Assembly (NCBI RefSeq): GCF_009727055.1
Contig: NC_052350.1
Location: 42,589,751-42,653,750 of the forward strand
Source: Benincasa hispida
Lineage: Eukaryota > Streptophyta > Magnoliopsida > Cucurbitales > Cucurbitaceae
Length of the DNA stretch: 64,000 nucleotides
Direction: 5' to 3'
Positions within the stretch are counted from its first letter, which is position 1. The number at the start of each line of letters is the position of its first letter. Shown here one piece after another: positions 34,903 to 45,144 of this stretch. A program made the position numbers and the translations under genes. The notes beneath the pieces are model-generated. The model made no database searches. It had not been told where the DNA came from and saw only the letters and a list, made by a program, of their open reading frames with translations.

Positions 34903-34973
34903 CGTTTGTTCAAAACTGTGTTTATAAACTACAGGACCCAACGAGAGTTTAGGGCATCATCCCCAACAGTAGA

Positions 34974-36675
34974 GACATACAGGTGGATCATGTTTAAGTG
35001 ATAACCTAAATGGTTTGTAGTAGATGGATAAGGCTGGATATCTTATCTTGGTGACACTACGGGTACGACCCGCTTTGTAGATATTACAATTGTTGTAAAT
35101 TGCTACTAATGATCTGATCCTGATCATTCATGTAGAGACATGTGAGCGGGGGTATTATATACAAAGGAGTTTGTATAAGACCGGACCACGAAATGACTAG
35201 TCTCATTATATAACACCATTCACAATTGAGACTTAAATTTCATCAAAATGACCATAGGTGACATCCTAAAAGAGTTATGAACTCCTATCTATGATGGCGG
35301 TCCTTTGATTTGTATAGGTAAGAGTGGTCAGATCGTCAGTTCAACATGCCTACCATTTTGGGGTCTCGTCTGATTGGAGAGTTGAGAACATAGCCACATA
35401 AGATGAAATTCACTCCTTCCCCGAGGTTGGGGTAAGTAGATAAATTGCTTATGTAGGAGTTGACTTCGAGGCTTGAATAATGTGGTGTCATACCCTCTCC
35501 TGGCCTAAGAGGGGTTTGGTCATAGTTGGATTATGATTTGTTGTTCATTAGAGGGATCAATGGTACTTAAGGAGTTAGATGTAACTATAAGGGGAAAATG
35601 GTAATTTTGGCTTAGCTGTACTTACGAGCAATTTGTGAAGGGTCATCGCACTGTTGACTGATTTTATCCAATAGACATAGAAATATATCTGTAGTGCGAA
35701 GAGTGCAGCTGTCGGAGTTTAGTGGAGTGCTCAACAGTTAGTGGATGTTGAATAATATAATTGAATAATATAATTAAAGAAGTCTAATTAATTATTCAAG
35801 TACCATTGAAGCTTCAAGCAATAGGTCTATGAGGGTCAATAGGGATTAAATGAGAATCAATTTTGGATCAATTTGAATTGTTCAAATTAATTGAGGGAAT
35901 TAATTATATGTGATATAACTAATTTAATTTAATTATATATGATATAATTACTATAATTTATTTGATACATTATAAAGTTTATTTGAGAGGAAATAAATAT
36001 TTGAATATAATTCAAATATTAATTATGTAAATTGGATTCATATAATTAAATTCAATATAAATGAAATTTATATTAAATATCGTTGTTGAGAGAATTAAAT
36101 CTATAGGTTATATTGTATGTGATACAAAATTAAACCATAGGTTATATGTTATATAATATAATTATATACATATATATATTCATATTTTAAGTTGGTTATT
36201 ATATATATATATCTTAAAATTAAAATTAAGTTATTGTAATGTTTGAATTTTGTTTAGGAAGGAAATAACTTCCACATAAAAGTTCTGATGAATTTTTTTC
36301 CCAATCTCTTTTATTCTCTCTCAATTCTCCCTTCCCTCTCCAAAAATCACATAGTCCACAAACTCCTGTGATTCTCATCCCAGAGAATATAAAAGGCTCT
36401 AATTGGTGGTCTTTGAATTAGGATTTCGAGTTCCTGTGACCATTTGGAAATCATTTTGATCGTGATTGTTCTAGATCGAAGAGGATTCACGTGAAGAAAA
36501 GGTTCTTCAAAGGTAAGGGTTTCTTTAAACCTTAATTCTCTTCTCTTTTTCATGATTAGCATGTTGTAAATTTTTCCTTTTGTTGCATAATGATTATGTA
36601 AAATTACGCGTTCTATAAAACTGGGATTTGGCTCTGATTCCCGCTTTTGCTCAATGACCTTCACTGGTTCCTTTA
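34974..36675 (+). mobile_element. Element C 3' LTR, second part
   Basis: It continues from 27297 once element B and one copy of GTAGA are removed. It carries the conserved block in plus orientation (about 35545-35660: GTTCATTAGAGGGATCAATG ... GCTGTACTTACGAGCAATTT). The end region (TTCTTCAAAGGTAAGGGTTT, TTGCATAATGATTATG, GGTTCCTTTA) aligns with the reversed terminus of 47496-49384. This places the LTR end near 36675 with CA mutated to TA. It abuts CACTA transposase sequence. Confidence 0.75.
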
Positions 36676-36689
36676 ATTGTTTATATCGG

Positions 36690-36983
36690 TTATATCCATG
36701 GACACAAGTTGTCCTACAGTGCATAAGAGTCCACATGTTTCCTATTACTTTTATTGTTATCTGTGTCAAACCATCTACATTTCAACAAGAAAATGCGTCT
36801 TCTGTTCGCATATTGGAAATCTAATACTTCATCTACAACACCGTAGAAATTGTTATCCACACTTGTGTTCTCACTGATCTCCCTGGCCACTAGGACCCCA
36901 TTATTTTGTGTAGCTCGACGATTATCACGCTCTACAGTGTGAAACCATACCCCATTAACAATGCATCCATTGTAAGAGCGCAC
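36690..36983 (-). pseudogene. CACTA transposase, DUF4216-like C-terminal part (cut off)
   Basis: Minus-strand reading: SYNGCIVNGVWFHTVERDN, then NNGVLVAREISENTSVDNN-like and an FLLKCRWFDTDN motif characteristic of DUF4216. Homology fades toward 36690, where the LTR of element C begins, so the rest of the domain and the 3' end are missing. Confidence 0.75.
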
Positions 36984-37320
36984 CTCAGACGAAGGTCCAA
37001 TTACAAGTGAAAAGAAATCATCGGAGATATCTTCTCTCTCACGCCGTTGTAGAACCTGATAATTACTTATACATTAAAAATGAATACGAAAAATGAATCA
37101 TCCCTCAACTGTTGCCTACAAAATGACTATGTATACCTGAGATTTGAACCAATCGGGAAATTTGCGTTGATGTTTTATATATAAGTCAGAGGCGCTTTGA
37201 GCTTCACGACAAATTAACCTCAAATGTTGCCTACAAAATTGATCATTTAGCTATTATATCAAAGGAGATACCCTAGAATTTAGAAAAAGAAAAAGTTTGA
37301 AATGTACTTGTGATATTCTG

Positions 37321-37935
37321 TTATTTCTTTACAATTGTTGAGAATGTACCAATGTGCAATACGCTTTTCCTCCGCTGATAGTGTCTGTAAAGTTGACGCC
37401 CCTTATGGTCGTACCCTCTGCCTAAATAATTCAAATTCACCAAATATCTCGTGATCGGGAATGTTATCATCATTTCGTTCATCTCTATTGAATCTTGTTT
37501 CAATCTCACTTAGATATCACGAGCAGAAGTTCCATGATTCATTCATTGCATATGCTTCCGCTATAGACCCCTTGGGACATGCTTTGTTCCGTACAAATTG
37601 TTTTAATGTTTGTAAACTTCTTTCAATAGGATACGTCCAACTGTAACTAACTGGACCCACCACTTTTGTTTCATATGGTAGATGAACAGCAAGGTGTACC
37701 ATTACATCGAAAAAGGCAGGTGGGAATATTCTCTCCAATTTACAAAGTATGACTATGATGTCTGTTTGTAGTCTGTTCAAATCACTTACACATATTGTCT
37801 TTGCACATAAGTCGCGAAAGAATGTACATAACTCAACAATAGCAGTGGATACGTTCTTTGGTAGGTATGCTCGAATACCAATAGGAAGTAGTCCGTGAAG
37901 CAACACATGACAGTCGTGTATTTTCAGCCCTGATA
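37321..37935 (-). pseudogene. CACTA transposase, DUF4218 part
   Basis: From about 37935 downward: KIHDCHVLLHGLLPIGIRAY, CTFFRDLCAKTICVSDLN, LCKLERIFPPAFFDVMVHL, then PYETKVVGPVSYSWTYPIER and FVRNKACPKGSIAEAY. After a frame change near 37515 the ENKFNRDE-like and VNLNYLGRGYDHKGRQLYRH parts follow. It is a conserved companion domain of plant CACTA transposases. Confidence 0.88.
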
Positions 37936-39490
37936 TTTTTCCATCTTTTTCATTGACACATCATGATATGGTAGATACGAATCCATCAAGGAATTTCACT
38001 GATTTCAAATACTTACAAAACGAAATCCGTTCACCATTTGTTAATGTGTATGCTGCGTGTGGTTTACAAATCTGTTCTCGACCTGTATCAAGTGTAGGTC
38101 CTTTCTTATCTTCAAATCTTGTAAGTCTAATCGAGCGTTCGTTGTATCCTTTGTCTTTCCTTCAATATTTAACAATGTGCCCACCAAATTGTCGCATATG
38201 TTTTTTTCAATATGCATTACATCCAATTTATGAATAGTCTGGACTAATATGAAAGTTGGAAAAAAAATACTTTTTTTAGTCCAGTTTAGAATTCACTTTC
38301 TTTTTTTATCTTGATTCGATGGATGTTTGCTAAGCATAGAAAAGTTTAGCGTATTTATTTGTTGTCATATCTCTTCTCCATTCATTACGACTGGTGAAGG
38401 TCTACATTCAACTTTTCCATCATGTTGTCTACTTCGACGCTAACTACGATTCTCCAGAAGATAACATCGATGTCCCATAAAAGATATTTTCCCTCTTATC
38501 CCAAAGGACGAGTTATGTTCTTTGCATATTGAACATGCTTGATAATCTTTTGTACTCCACCCAGATAAGTCACCGTACGCAGGGAAGTCATTAATCGTCC
38601 ATAATAAGGTAGCATATAGTTGAAAAAACTCACCAGTAACAGAATCATAAGTTCGCACACCAATTGTCCACAACTCTTTCAACTCTTCAATCAACGGTTG
38701 CAAGTAAACATCAATTTATTTTCCAAGAGATTTTGGACCAGGTATGAGCAAAGACATGAAGAAGTTTATTTCCTTCATGCATTTCGAAGGGGGCAAATTA
38801 TAAGAAATTATCACCACAGGCCACATACTATAAGAAGTGCTATATTTTCAAACGGATTGAAGCCACCTGAAGCTAATCCCAAATGAACATTTCGAGGATC
38901 TAAAGCGAAATGAGGGAATTCATAATCAAAATGTTTCCACCCCTCTGCATCAGCTGGATGTTGCAATACATCATCCGTTTCAACTCGCTTATCTTTATGC
39001 CATCTCATGTTAGAAGCGCCTTCTTTTGATGCAAACAATCATTTTAATCTCGGTATCAATGGAAAATGACGCAATACCTTATGTGGTATTTTTTTAACCT
39101 TGCCATCATTAACTTTGTACTGAGACTCACCACAAATAGGGCATTGTTGCAAATCTGTAAACTCTTTCCAATACAATACACAATCATATTTGCATGCATG
39201 AATAGACTCATAACCTAGGCCTAAATCACGCAATTTTTGCTTGGCTTCATAAAAGGAAGTAGGTATAGAGGTGCCAGCTGGAAACGCTACTTTTAACAAT
39301 TCCAACAACATGTCAAATGATTTGTTACTCCAGCCGTTCAGAACTTTGATATGCATCAACTTCACTAAAAAGTTTAAGGATGAAAATTGCAAACACCCAG
39401 GGTATAATTCACTACGTGCTTTGGTCATTAAATCCTCGAATAAATTCGTGGTATCTATTTCTTGACCATTAAAGGAAATTTCATTATTCT
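37936..39490 (-). pseudogene. CACTA transposase, central TNP2/Transposase_21 region
   Basis: Descending coordinates: ELYPGCLQFSSLNFLVKLMH, WSNKSFDMLLELLKVAFP, YDCVLYWKEF, CPICGESQY, LRHFPLIPRLK, a TGA stop at 39039-39041, then LFASKEGASNMRWHKDKR, HPADAEGWKHFDYEFPHFA, DPRNVHLGLASGGFNPF. After a frame break come DLSGWSTKDYQACSICKEH, a decayed stretch (FFQLSYWS) and LDVMHIEKNICDNLVGTLLN. These are signature blocks of TNP2-like transposases. At least three inactivating changes are visible, and the frame entering at 39490 differs from the N-terminal part. Confidence 0.9.
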
Positions 39491-39874
39491 CAATCCTTCA
39501 ATCATTTGCATTTTCGTTTCAATTGGAACTTGTAAATCGTTTATAAGATTCAACATCTCATTTTTTTCAACAACATTACTCTCTATACTATCTACTTCAA
39601 CATCCTGTATTGAATGACTTGTATGACTTCTAGATAAGTTTACTGGCTCTCCATGATATACCCATTCACAATATGAGGGAGATATTCCATATATTAATAG
39701 ATGTCGTTCCACAATATCTATCTTTTCCCAAATTGAATTCATACAATTCTTGCATGGACATCTTATTCGTCTGGAATCATTAACATGAAACTTTACCATA
39801 TCTAAGAACTGTAATACTCCATCTCTATACTCCACTGATAACTTATTCCTTAGTTTAATCCATTCTTTATTCAT
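39491..39874 (-). pseudogene. CACTA transposase, N-terminal transposase-associated domain
   Basis: The likely start at 39874 gives MNKEWIKLRNKLSVEYRDG, then DSRRIRCPCKNCMN, RHLLIYGISPSYCEWVYHGE. The WI..R...EY..G and CPC..C pattern is typical of the transposase-associated zinc-binding domain. The frame continues to QMIEGLRIMK, then must shift to enter the central part near 39490. An upstream in-frame ATG at 39913 is possible but the family usually starts at the M-W block. Confidence 0.85.
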
Positions 39875-40548
39875 CCTTAAAAATAAATATTTTCTGACCA
39901 ACTTGTAATCCAAAACAATAACCTGGATTAGAGGACAAAGTACAAAGTATTATTAAGCATTGAGTTTCATAATTTTCATTTCTTAAGGAAAAATAAACAC
40001 ATAGGTCCCTAGACCGCTTAAATTGTCTTAACAACTTTCAAATGTTTTATTTAGTACGTCTTCAAGCTTTCAATTTTATGTCTAATATAGGCCTTTCATC
40101 TATTCAACATCTTCTAAAATTTTCAAGCCTATTGGACACAAAATTTAAAGTTCAATTTTCTATTAGACACAAAATTTAGTTTTATGTCTAGTAGATTCTT
40201 TAAACTTTTTTAAAATATTAAATGCGTTATGTACCAAATTGGAGGTTTAAAGATTTATTTTATGTTTTTTAGATTAATATAGGCCTTTCATTTATTCAAC
40301 ATCTTCGAAATGTTAAAAATTTCAGATAAGATTTTAATGGGTATAATATTGATGGGCATGATTTGTACAACAATTTTAAAAAATTAACAAAAGCAAATAC
40401 AATATTTAACACATTTTAATGGGCATTTCACATATGATTTAAATAAATATACAAGATAAAATAAAATGAGAAAATTACCGGTGAGGAGACGACGGCGGCG
40501 TTGGGCAGTTGACCTAATATACGGCGGCGGCAAAAATTGATGGAATAA
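39875..40548 (-). other. CACTA 5' non-coding region
   Basis: AT-rich, no coding frame of note. Near-repeats TAGGCCTTTCAT.TATTCAACATCTTC at about 40087 and 40272. A short GC-rich GACGGCGGCG / TACGGCGGCGGC segment lies at 40488-40532. Confidence 0.5.
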
Positions 40549-40782
40549 AAGGTTGAAATGGAAGAAAAATTTTATAGGAAAAATGGAAAGTGTAAAAGGA
40601 TGGAAGAAAAGGGAAAATGGAACAAAAATTTGATTGAAAAAATGGAAGAAAAGTTGGATGGGAAAAATGGAGAAAATGAGAGTTAAAGTGTAAAATGATG
40701 ATAAAATGGGGAGAGGGAGGAAGAATGGTAAAGAAAAAGGAGGAAAATGGTAGAAAGAGGAAAAAATTTGAGAGGGAGAGGA
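40549..40782. repeat. Strand-asymmetric polypurine tract
   Basis: By eye the plus strand has a single C (near 40623) across this interval, with repeated GGAAAAATGG / GGAAGAAAAG words. On the transposase strand it is a pyrimidine-rich leader. Apparent minus-strand open frames rich in F, L, P and S are a consequence of this bias, not genes. Confidence 0.8.
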
Positions 40783-40889
40783 AGACAAACGGGCGGCGGC
40801 GGTGGGGGACTAGGGATTTTTGAGAGAGAGAGATAAAAATTTTTGGGGGAGTGGGGAACAAGAAGGAGTTTTGTTTTAAACCAGACCCC

Positions 40890-41164
40890 TATAGGCATTG
40901 GGAGATCCGAGAACTCTCGACGATTAACACCCGACATCGGGAGTTCCCGATGCCGCTTTAATGCGTCGGGAGTTCCTCGGGAACTCCCGAGAACCTTTAT
41001 GGTGTCGGGAGTTCTCGAGGATTTCCCGATGGTCCTTTACTTCGTCGAGAGAGACCCAGGAACTCCTGACGATCCTTTACTTCGTCGGGAGAGACCGTCT
41101 CTCCCGACGACCTAACTCCCTACGTATTAAAATGGCGTTGGGAGTTCCCGTTTTTCTTGTAGTG
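40890..41164. repeat. CACTA right subterminal repeats and terminal inverted repeat
   Basis: A GC-rich segment with many direct and inverted copies of CGGGAGTTCCC / TCGGGAACTCCCGA and the longer CGATCCTTTACTTCGTCG(A/G)GAGAG repeat (near 41028 and 41072). It ends in TTTTTCTTGTAGTG at 41164. In CACTA elements such repeats bind the second element-encoded protein. Confidence 0.88.
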
Positions 41165-42366
41165 TATGGGTCTATAGTGGTTTGCCTTGTAGTTAATGAA
41201 TGAATGTTAATTTAATTAAAGAGTTTAATTAATCAATCTTGGATCATTGGAGCTTATGATCTGTAGGTCCATAAGGTCCACTTGTTAGCTCACGATGGAC
41301 CAATAAGGATCAAATATATTGAAAGAAAATTTGAAAGGTTCAAATTTATGAGGAAAAATATTATATGTATTGGATACAATTAATTACATAATTTATTATA
41401 AAATTTATTTGAATGAGATTCAAATTATAACCTTATAAAATATGGAGAATTAATTTATTTGAATATGATTAAAAATATTAATTATTTATTTGGATTAGAT
41501 CCATATAAATAAATAAATTATTTAATTTGAATAAGATTCAAATTAAATAGACATTGGAACAATTAATTTATTTAAATATGATTTAAATAATTAATTATTT
41601 AATTTGAATGAGATTCAAATTATAACCTTATAAAATATGGAGAATTAATTTATTTGAATATGATTAAAAATATTAATTATTTATTTGGATTAGATCCATA
41701 TAAATAAATAAATTATTTAATTTGAATAAGATTCAAATTAAATAGACATTGGAACAATTAATTTATTTAAATATGATTTAAATAATTAATTATTTAATTT
41801 GAATGAGATTCAAATTAGAGAGAATCTGCAGAAAATAAATATTTAAATATTTTAAACCTTTCAATACGAGATATTAAATGAGAAGATATTTTATTGAATA
41901 TTTAATTTAAAATATCTGTAGAGGGATTGTCTTAATAGAATTAGGAGTGATAGATTTATAAATATGGCCCTAGAGAGACCTGGGACACACTTACATTTTT
42001 TACACTCTACAAAATAATCTCTATAATTATTCCGCAAAGATTTCTCTACCAAGAAAACTCTCCCAAGAGAATTCTCCAATTTTTAGAAAAGGTTATCTAA
42101 AAAAATTCTTCTTCTATATTCCCTCTCATCTTTCAAGAGCAGTTTCCATAAGCCGGATCCTTATTAGAGTTATAACAAGGAAGATCTCGTGCAATAGGAA
42201 GACTTCGAGGAGAAGATTACTAATTTGAGGAGAAGATTTTGCTGCATTATTGATCAGCAAAGGTATGTTGCTTAACTTTTTTCTTGATTATTTGTATTTT
42301 TAATTCATTCAAGAAATCAAATAATGCAATCATACGCTTCCATCAAGATTTCAATTTCCTTCAAGT
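41165..42366 (+). mobile_element. Copia-type LTR, 3' portion, plus orientation
   Basis: It starts mid-LTR (TAGTTAATGAATGAATGTTA, then GGAGCTTATGATCTGTAGGTCC) and aligns with 51375 onwards of the LTR at 50468-52352. The end region AAAGGTATGTTGCTTAAC ... TTTCAATTTCCTTCA fits an LTR terminus at 42366. The 5' part is absent; the CACTA end abuts it directly, suggesting the transposon jumped into this LTR. The missing half is not found on the CACTA's left. Confidence 0.65.
41411..41800. repeat. Perfect 195-bp tandem duplication within the LTR
   Basis: Unit starts at 41411 and 41606 (GAATGAGATTCAAATTATAA); a third partial start is at 41801. I compared the two units base by base and found no difference. 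Confidence 0.95.
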
Positions 42367-42929
42367 TTGTGGGGACAACTTTTACTTCTAGAAGCCATTC
42401 AAGGCAAGTAAGAAGGACATATCTAGGTCACAAGGGATGTAGAGGAATGCTGATACTATTAGGTGTAGAATCCAAATTATGAATTCTAGTTCGAATCTTG
42501 GGTCTGGGGCATTACAGTTAGTATTAGAGAGAAACCTCTCCTAGTAAGATGACGAACTATGCGGAAGCTGGTGGGCATGTAACAACCTGAGTTTAGGAGG
42601 GGGCCTCTCCTAGTAAGATGTAGTTCGTAGACGAACCAAGCATAAGCTATTTTTTTTTTTTAAATAGATAAAAGTGATTTTAATCATTTCAAAATTACTC
42701 CAATTATATGGCTTAACCAAAAAAAAAAAATTTGGAAATAGACAACACCTAAAAGCCAATTCATATTTAGTTACAGGGATATTGGAGCCCACACAGGTTG
42801 ATGTGTGAACATGAAATTGAAATTACATTGTCATATGTGTCGATTTTGCCCTTACAATTATACCGTATTTCCCAATTTTCCCTGTAGTATTAGTTTGACT
42901 ATATTTGATTTATGCTTGTATTCAATCCC
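42367..42929. mobile_element. Collapsed retroelement remnant: LTR end, PBS-like site and LTR-like start
   Basis: GGTCTGGGGCATTACA ends at about 42516 and is followed by GTTAGTATTAGAGAG, resembling a TTGGTATCAGAGC-type PBS. About 60 bases later TGTAACAACCTGAGTTTAGG begins, resembling a plant LTR start. The word CCTCTCCTAGTAAGATG occurs on both sides (about 42535 and 42604). No coding is present between them. Confidence 0.4.
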
Positions 42930-43201
42930 TAAGACCCCGTTTGGTAGCCATTTCATTTTTTTTTTTAAATTAAGCTTATAGGCACTACTTTCACGTCTAA
43001 ATTTATTCCTTTATTATCTACTTTCAAACCAAGCCAAATTTTGAGAACTAAAAAAACTAGTTTTTGTTTTTGGAATTTAATTTAGAATTCAACTATTGTA
43101 CTTTAAAAAGATTTAAAACATTGTAAGAAATGTAGATGAAATGGGTTTAATTTTCAAGAACTAAAAATAAAAAATGAAATGGTTATTAAATGAACCCTAA
43201 G
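42930..43201. repeat. MITE-like repeat family, copy 5
   Basis: Begins CTAAGACCCCGTTTGGTAGCC and ends AAATGGTTATTAAATGAACC followed by CTAAG; same internal order as the other copies. The CTAAG word at both ends could be terminal or a duplication. Confidence 0.7.
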
Positions 43202-44338
43202 ATTTCGATTGTTAGGTTTATAAAACTGAATATTTTTTCTTTTTCCTTGAATTCTAAGTGTATTTTATTATTTAAAGATTTTTTTAATCATTTTATTCTA
43301 TTCTCTTTTTGGCATTTCTTCGTTTGTTTTTAACCTTTAGCTGATATTTAGTTAAAATGACACCATTAAAACTACACTATATTTATCGATTTTACGACTA
43401 CATTATTACATCTATTGTTGAATTTTTTTGTAGTAGTAGTCTGATTGTCCCTTGATTGATGATGTTTTGTTCATTTTACGAACTACTTTTGTTTTTCTGG
43501 ATAACTTTGGTTGCGTCGGATAATTATGATCCACTTGTTTGCAAGCCAAAACAACTCAGCATTAACTGTCAAGTTCACATCAAGACTCAAGGAAGACTGT
43601 ATGCTTCAAGCTTCAAAACTCTTCAATCATTTATCTAAATGCAGTCCATTCGTATAGACGAAGCTCCCAAGAACTAAACGATAGTTTAATTATGTAAACG
43701 ATATTAAGAAGCACTACACGATCATGTAGATAATAGTTATGGGGAACTAAACGATCGTATAGACGACAACTGAGGGACTAGATGATCGTATAAATGATGC
43801 AATGTGGAGCTAAACAATCTTATGGACGAGGTGATACAAACTAAATGATCGTATACATGATATTTAAGTAAAAGCTAAATGATTGTAGAGAAAGAAAGAA
43901 GGAAAGAACACAAGTATTTAAGTGGTTCAGCCAAAAGCCTACGTCCACTATGCAAAACGAGAAGATCTCTTTTATTACTTCTTCTTTGAACTTCTTACAG
44001 AATGAATGCCTTGCTCTCTCTCTTCCTCGTTATTCTTTCTTTCGTTTTCTTTTTATTCAGGCACTCATTGACAACGAAGAAGATCTAGTGATTACAACAA
44101 ACATAATAGAAAGAAAGAAGATGACAACTATCAACTGCCTGCAACTTCATTTCTTGTCTTTGGTTCTTTTTGTAACACTAATGATATTTTGAACTTTGGA
44201 TTTGAAAATTTGCAAGAATTCTCCACTTTTTTTTCTTCACCTATTATTATTATTATTATTATTTTAAAGAAACATACTCCAAAAAGCCCAATTAAGAGGC
44301 TACAGACACAAAAGGTCCCCAAAAAACACATCGTATAT
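43202..44338. other. Repeat-derived non-coding DNA with a palindrome-word array
   Basis: At 43640-43890 there are repeated words such as AAACGATCGTATAGACGA, the same theme as in the copia LTRs and leaders but outside any LTR I can delimit. It is followed by AAGTGGTTCAGCCAAAAGCC, a retroelement-like phrase. An (ATT)n run lies near 44243-44263. No gene supported. Confidence 0.5.
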
Positions 44339-44767
44339 CTAGTTAGGAAAGTTAGCAACCCAGATTTTTCTACCATCTTTCAAATTGGAAGAAACAAAAC
44401 AAATAAAACTAGCACGATTCCCATCGCGAGGGCAAAAGGAGAAAGAGACATTTTCTAAGTGCCTTGCCAACGTACCGATCTCATCAACTGTAATCTTCAT
44501 CTCAGTAAAATTTGATGAGCAGTTGTTTATCAAATTCACCACCTCCTTATCATCAAATTCAACAAAAATAGAGAGAGGGAGGGAAAAATTAAGAGAAATG
44601 AGATTATTGAGGCCCTTGATAACTGCTTAGGCTTCCAACAACTTGATAAATCACTCATGGGAAAACTGGCGAAGGTTGACACAGATGAGAGATCCAAGGG
44701 GATCATGAACCATCCACCCCATTCCTTCATAACGCTTCACAGAGTTCCAAGAAATATTGAGATTCAT
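44339..44767 (-). pseudogene. RNase H-like (RVT_3) domain relic
   Basis: A single minus-strand frame from ATG 44767 reads MNLNISWNSVKRYEGMGWMV, HDPLGSLICVNLRQFSHE, then TGA, FIKLLEA, TAA, AVIKGLNNLISL, LSIFVEFDDKEVVNLIN, EIGTLARHLENVSFSFCPRD and GNRASF. The order G-G-V-rich strand, EA.A...GL, ...E.D...VV.LIN and the F...PR..N..A end match plant RVT_3 RNase H-like domains common in LINE-derived and host genes. Both stops are single-base changes from plausible codons. The upstream partner of such proteins (reverse transcriptase or zf-RVT) is not seen nearby. Confidence 0.75.
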
Positions 44768-44879
44768 CTTTTATTCGTTTGGATGAGTGGGGCATCACAT
44801 ATATTTTTTTGGCGAAGGAGTACTATTGAATTTTAATGTAAAATCTTCTTAGATTTTATAAGTGTCATTTGGTTATTTC

Positions 44880-45010
44880 CTTAATTAAAAAATTGACATT
44901 GATAGATTTCTATCAGCGTTAATCACATAGTATCAATGATAGACCCTGATGGACTTTTATCAGTCTCTATCAGTCTCCATCAGTCTCTATTAATCTCTAT
45001 CAAATAAGAT
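44880..45010. repeat. TATCAGTC/TGATAGA dispersed minisatellite-like repeat
   Basis: Runs of TTGATAGATTTCTATCAGCG, AATGATAGACCCTGATGGAC and four TCTCTATCAGTC-like units. Similar words recur at 46730-46822 (ACTGATAGACTTCTATAAG, AGAAGTCTATCAGCATC). Non-coding dispersed repeat, imperfectly palindromic. Confidence 0.65.
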
Positions 45011-45144
45011 TAAATTTTTGCTATTTCGTGTAAATCCCCTTAAAAAAGTATTACATTACATTTTTACATTTTAAATTAATGAATTTGGATGTGATCTCCA
45101 CATTCTTTATACCACAAGGTTCAAACATTTTGATCTTCTATAGT

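Larger units (their letters stand above)
27298..34968 (-). mobile_element. Element B: internally deleted Ty1/copia retrotransposon in C's 3' LTR
   Basis: Minus-strand order: 5' LTR (32945-34968), PBS (32928-32944), leader of about 2.5 kb, gag with zinc knuckle, protease region and integrase. A junction near 28222-28227 then leads into a truncated 3' LTR. RT, RNase H, PPT and about half the 3' LTR are missing. The perfect duplication GTAGA flanks it (27293-27297 and 34969-34973). Internal sequence is related to element A but belongs to a distinct subfamily. Confidence 0.9.
32945..34968 (-). mobile_element. Element B 5' LTR (distal part damaged by assembly)
   Basis: TGAAGGAACTCTTATTC ... CATCATCCCCAACA. 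Palindrome array at about 33340-33640; conserved block at about 34205-34330. Positions 34647-34902 contain two adapter junctions and a duplicated segment, and part of the LTR beyond them is probably missing, so the 2024-bp length is unreliable. Confidence 0.85.
36676..41164 (-). mobile_element. CACTA (En/Spm) DNA transposon, left end truncated
   Basis: The minus strand encodes a TNP2-type transposase relic with a transposase-associated domain, Transposase_21-like core, DUF4218 and DUF4216 in that order. The right end TTTTTCTTGTAGTG (41151-41164) is the reverse complement of CACTACAAGAAAAA, the typical CACTA terminus, preceded by GC-rich subterminal repeats. No matching CACTA terminus is found on the left. 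The element stops within DUF4216 at element C's LTR end. Multiple stops and frameshifts make it non-autonomous. Confidence 0.92.

Noticed and set aside
36618..36640. PBS-like TTTGGCTCTGATTCC near the end of element C's LTR
   Set aside because: It is on the wrong strand for element C, lies inside the aligned LTR end, and no LTR starts beside it.
36347..36769. 140-codon minus-strand frame over the LTR/CACTA boundary
   Set aside because: Mostly reverse-strand translation of the element C LTR; only the first few residues overlap degraded DUF4216 sequence.
40384..40937. Three overlapping minus-strand frames of 84-134 codons
   Set aside because: Products of the C-free polypurine strand (F, L, P, S-rich); non-coding CACTA leader.
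40843..41203. Plus-strand frames over the CACTA right end
   Set aside because: Translation of GC-rich subterminal repeats, extending past the element boundary.
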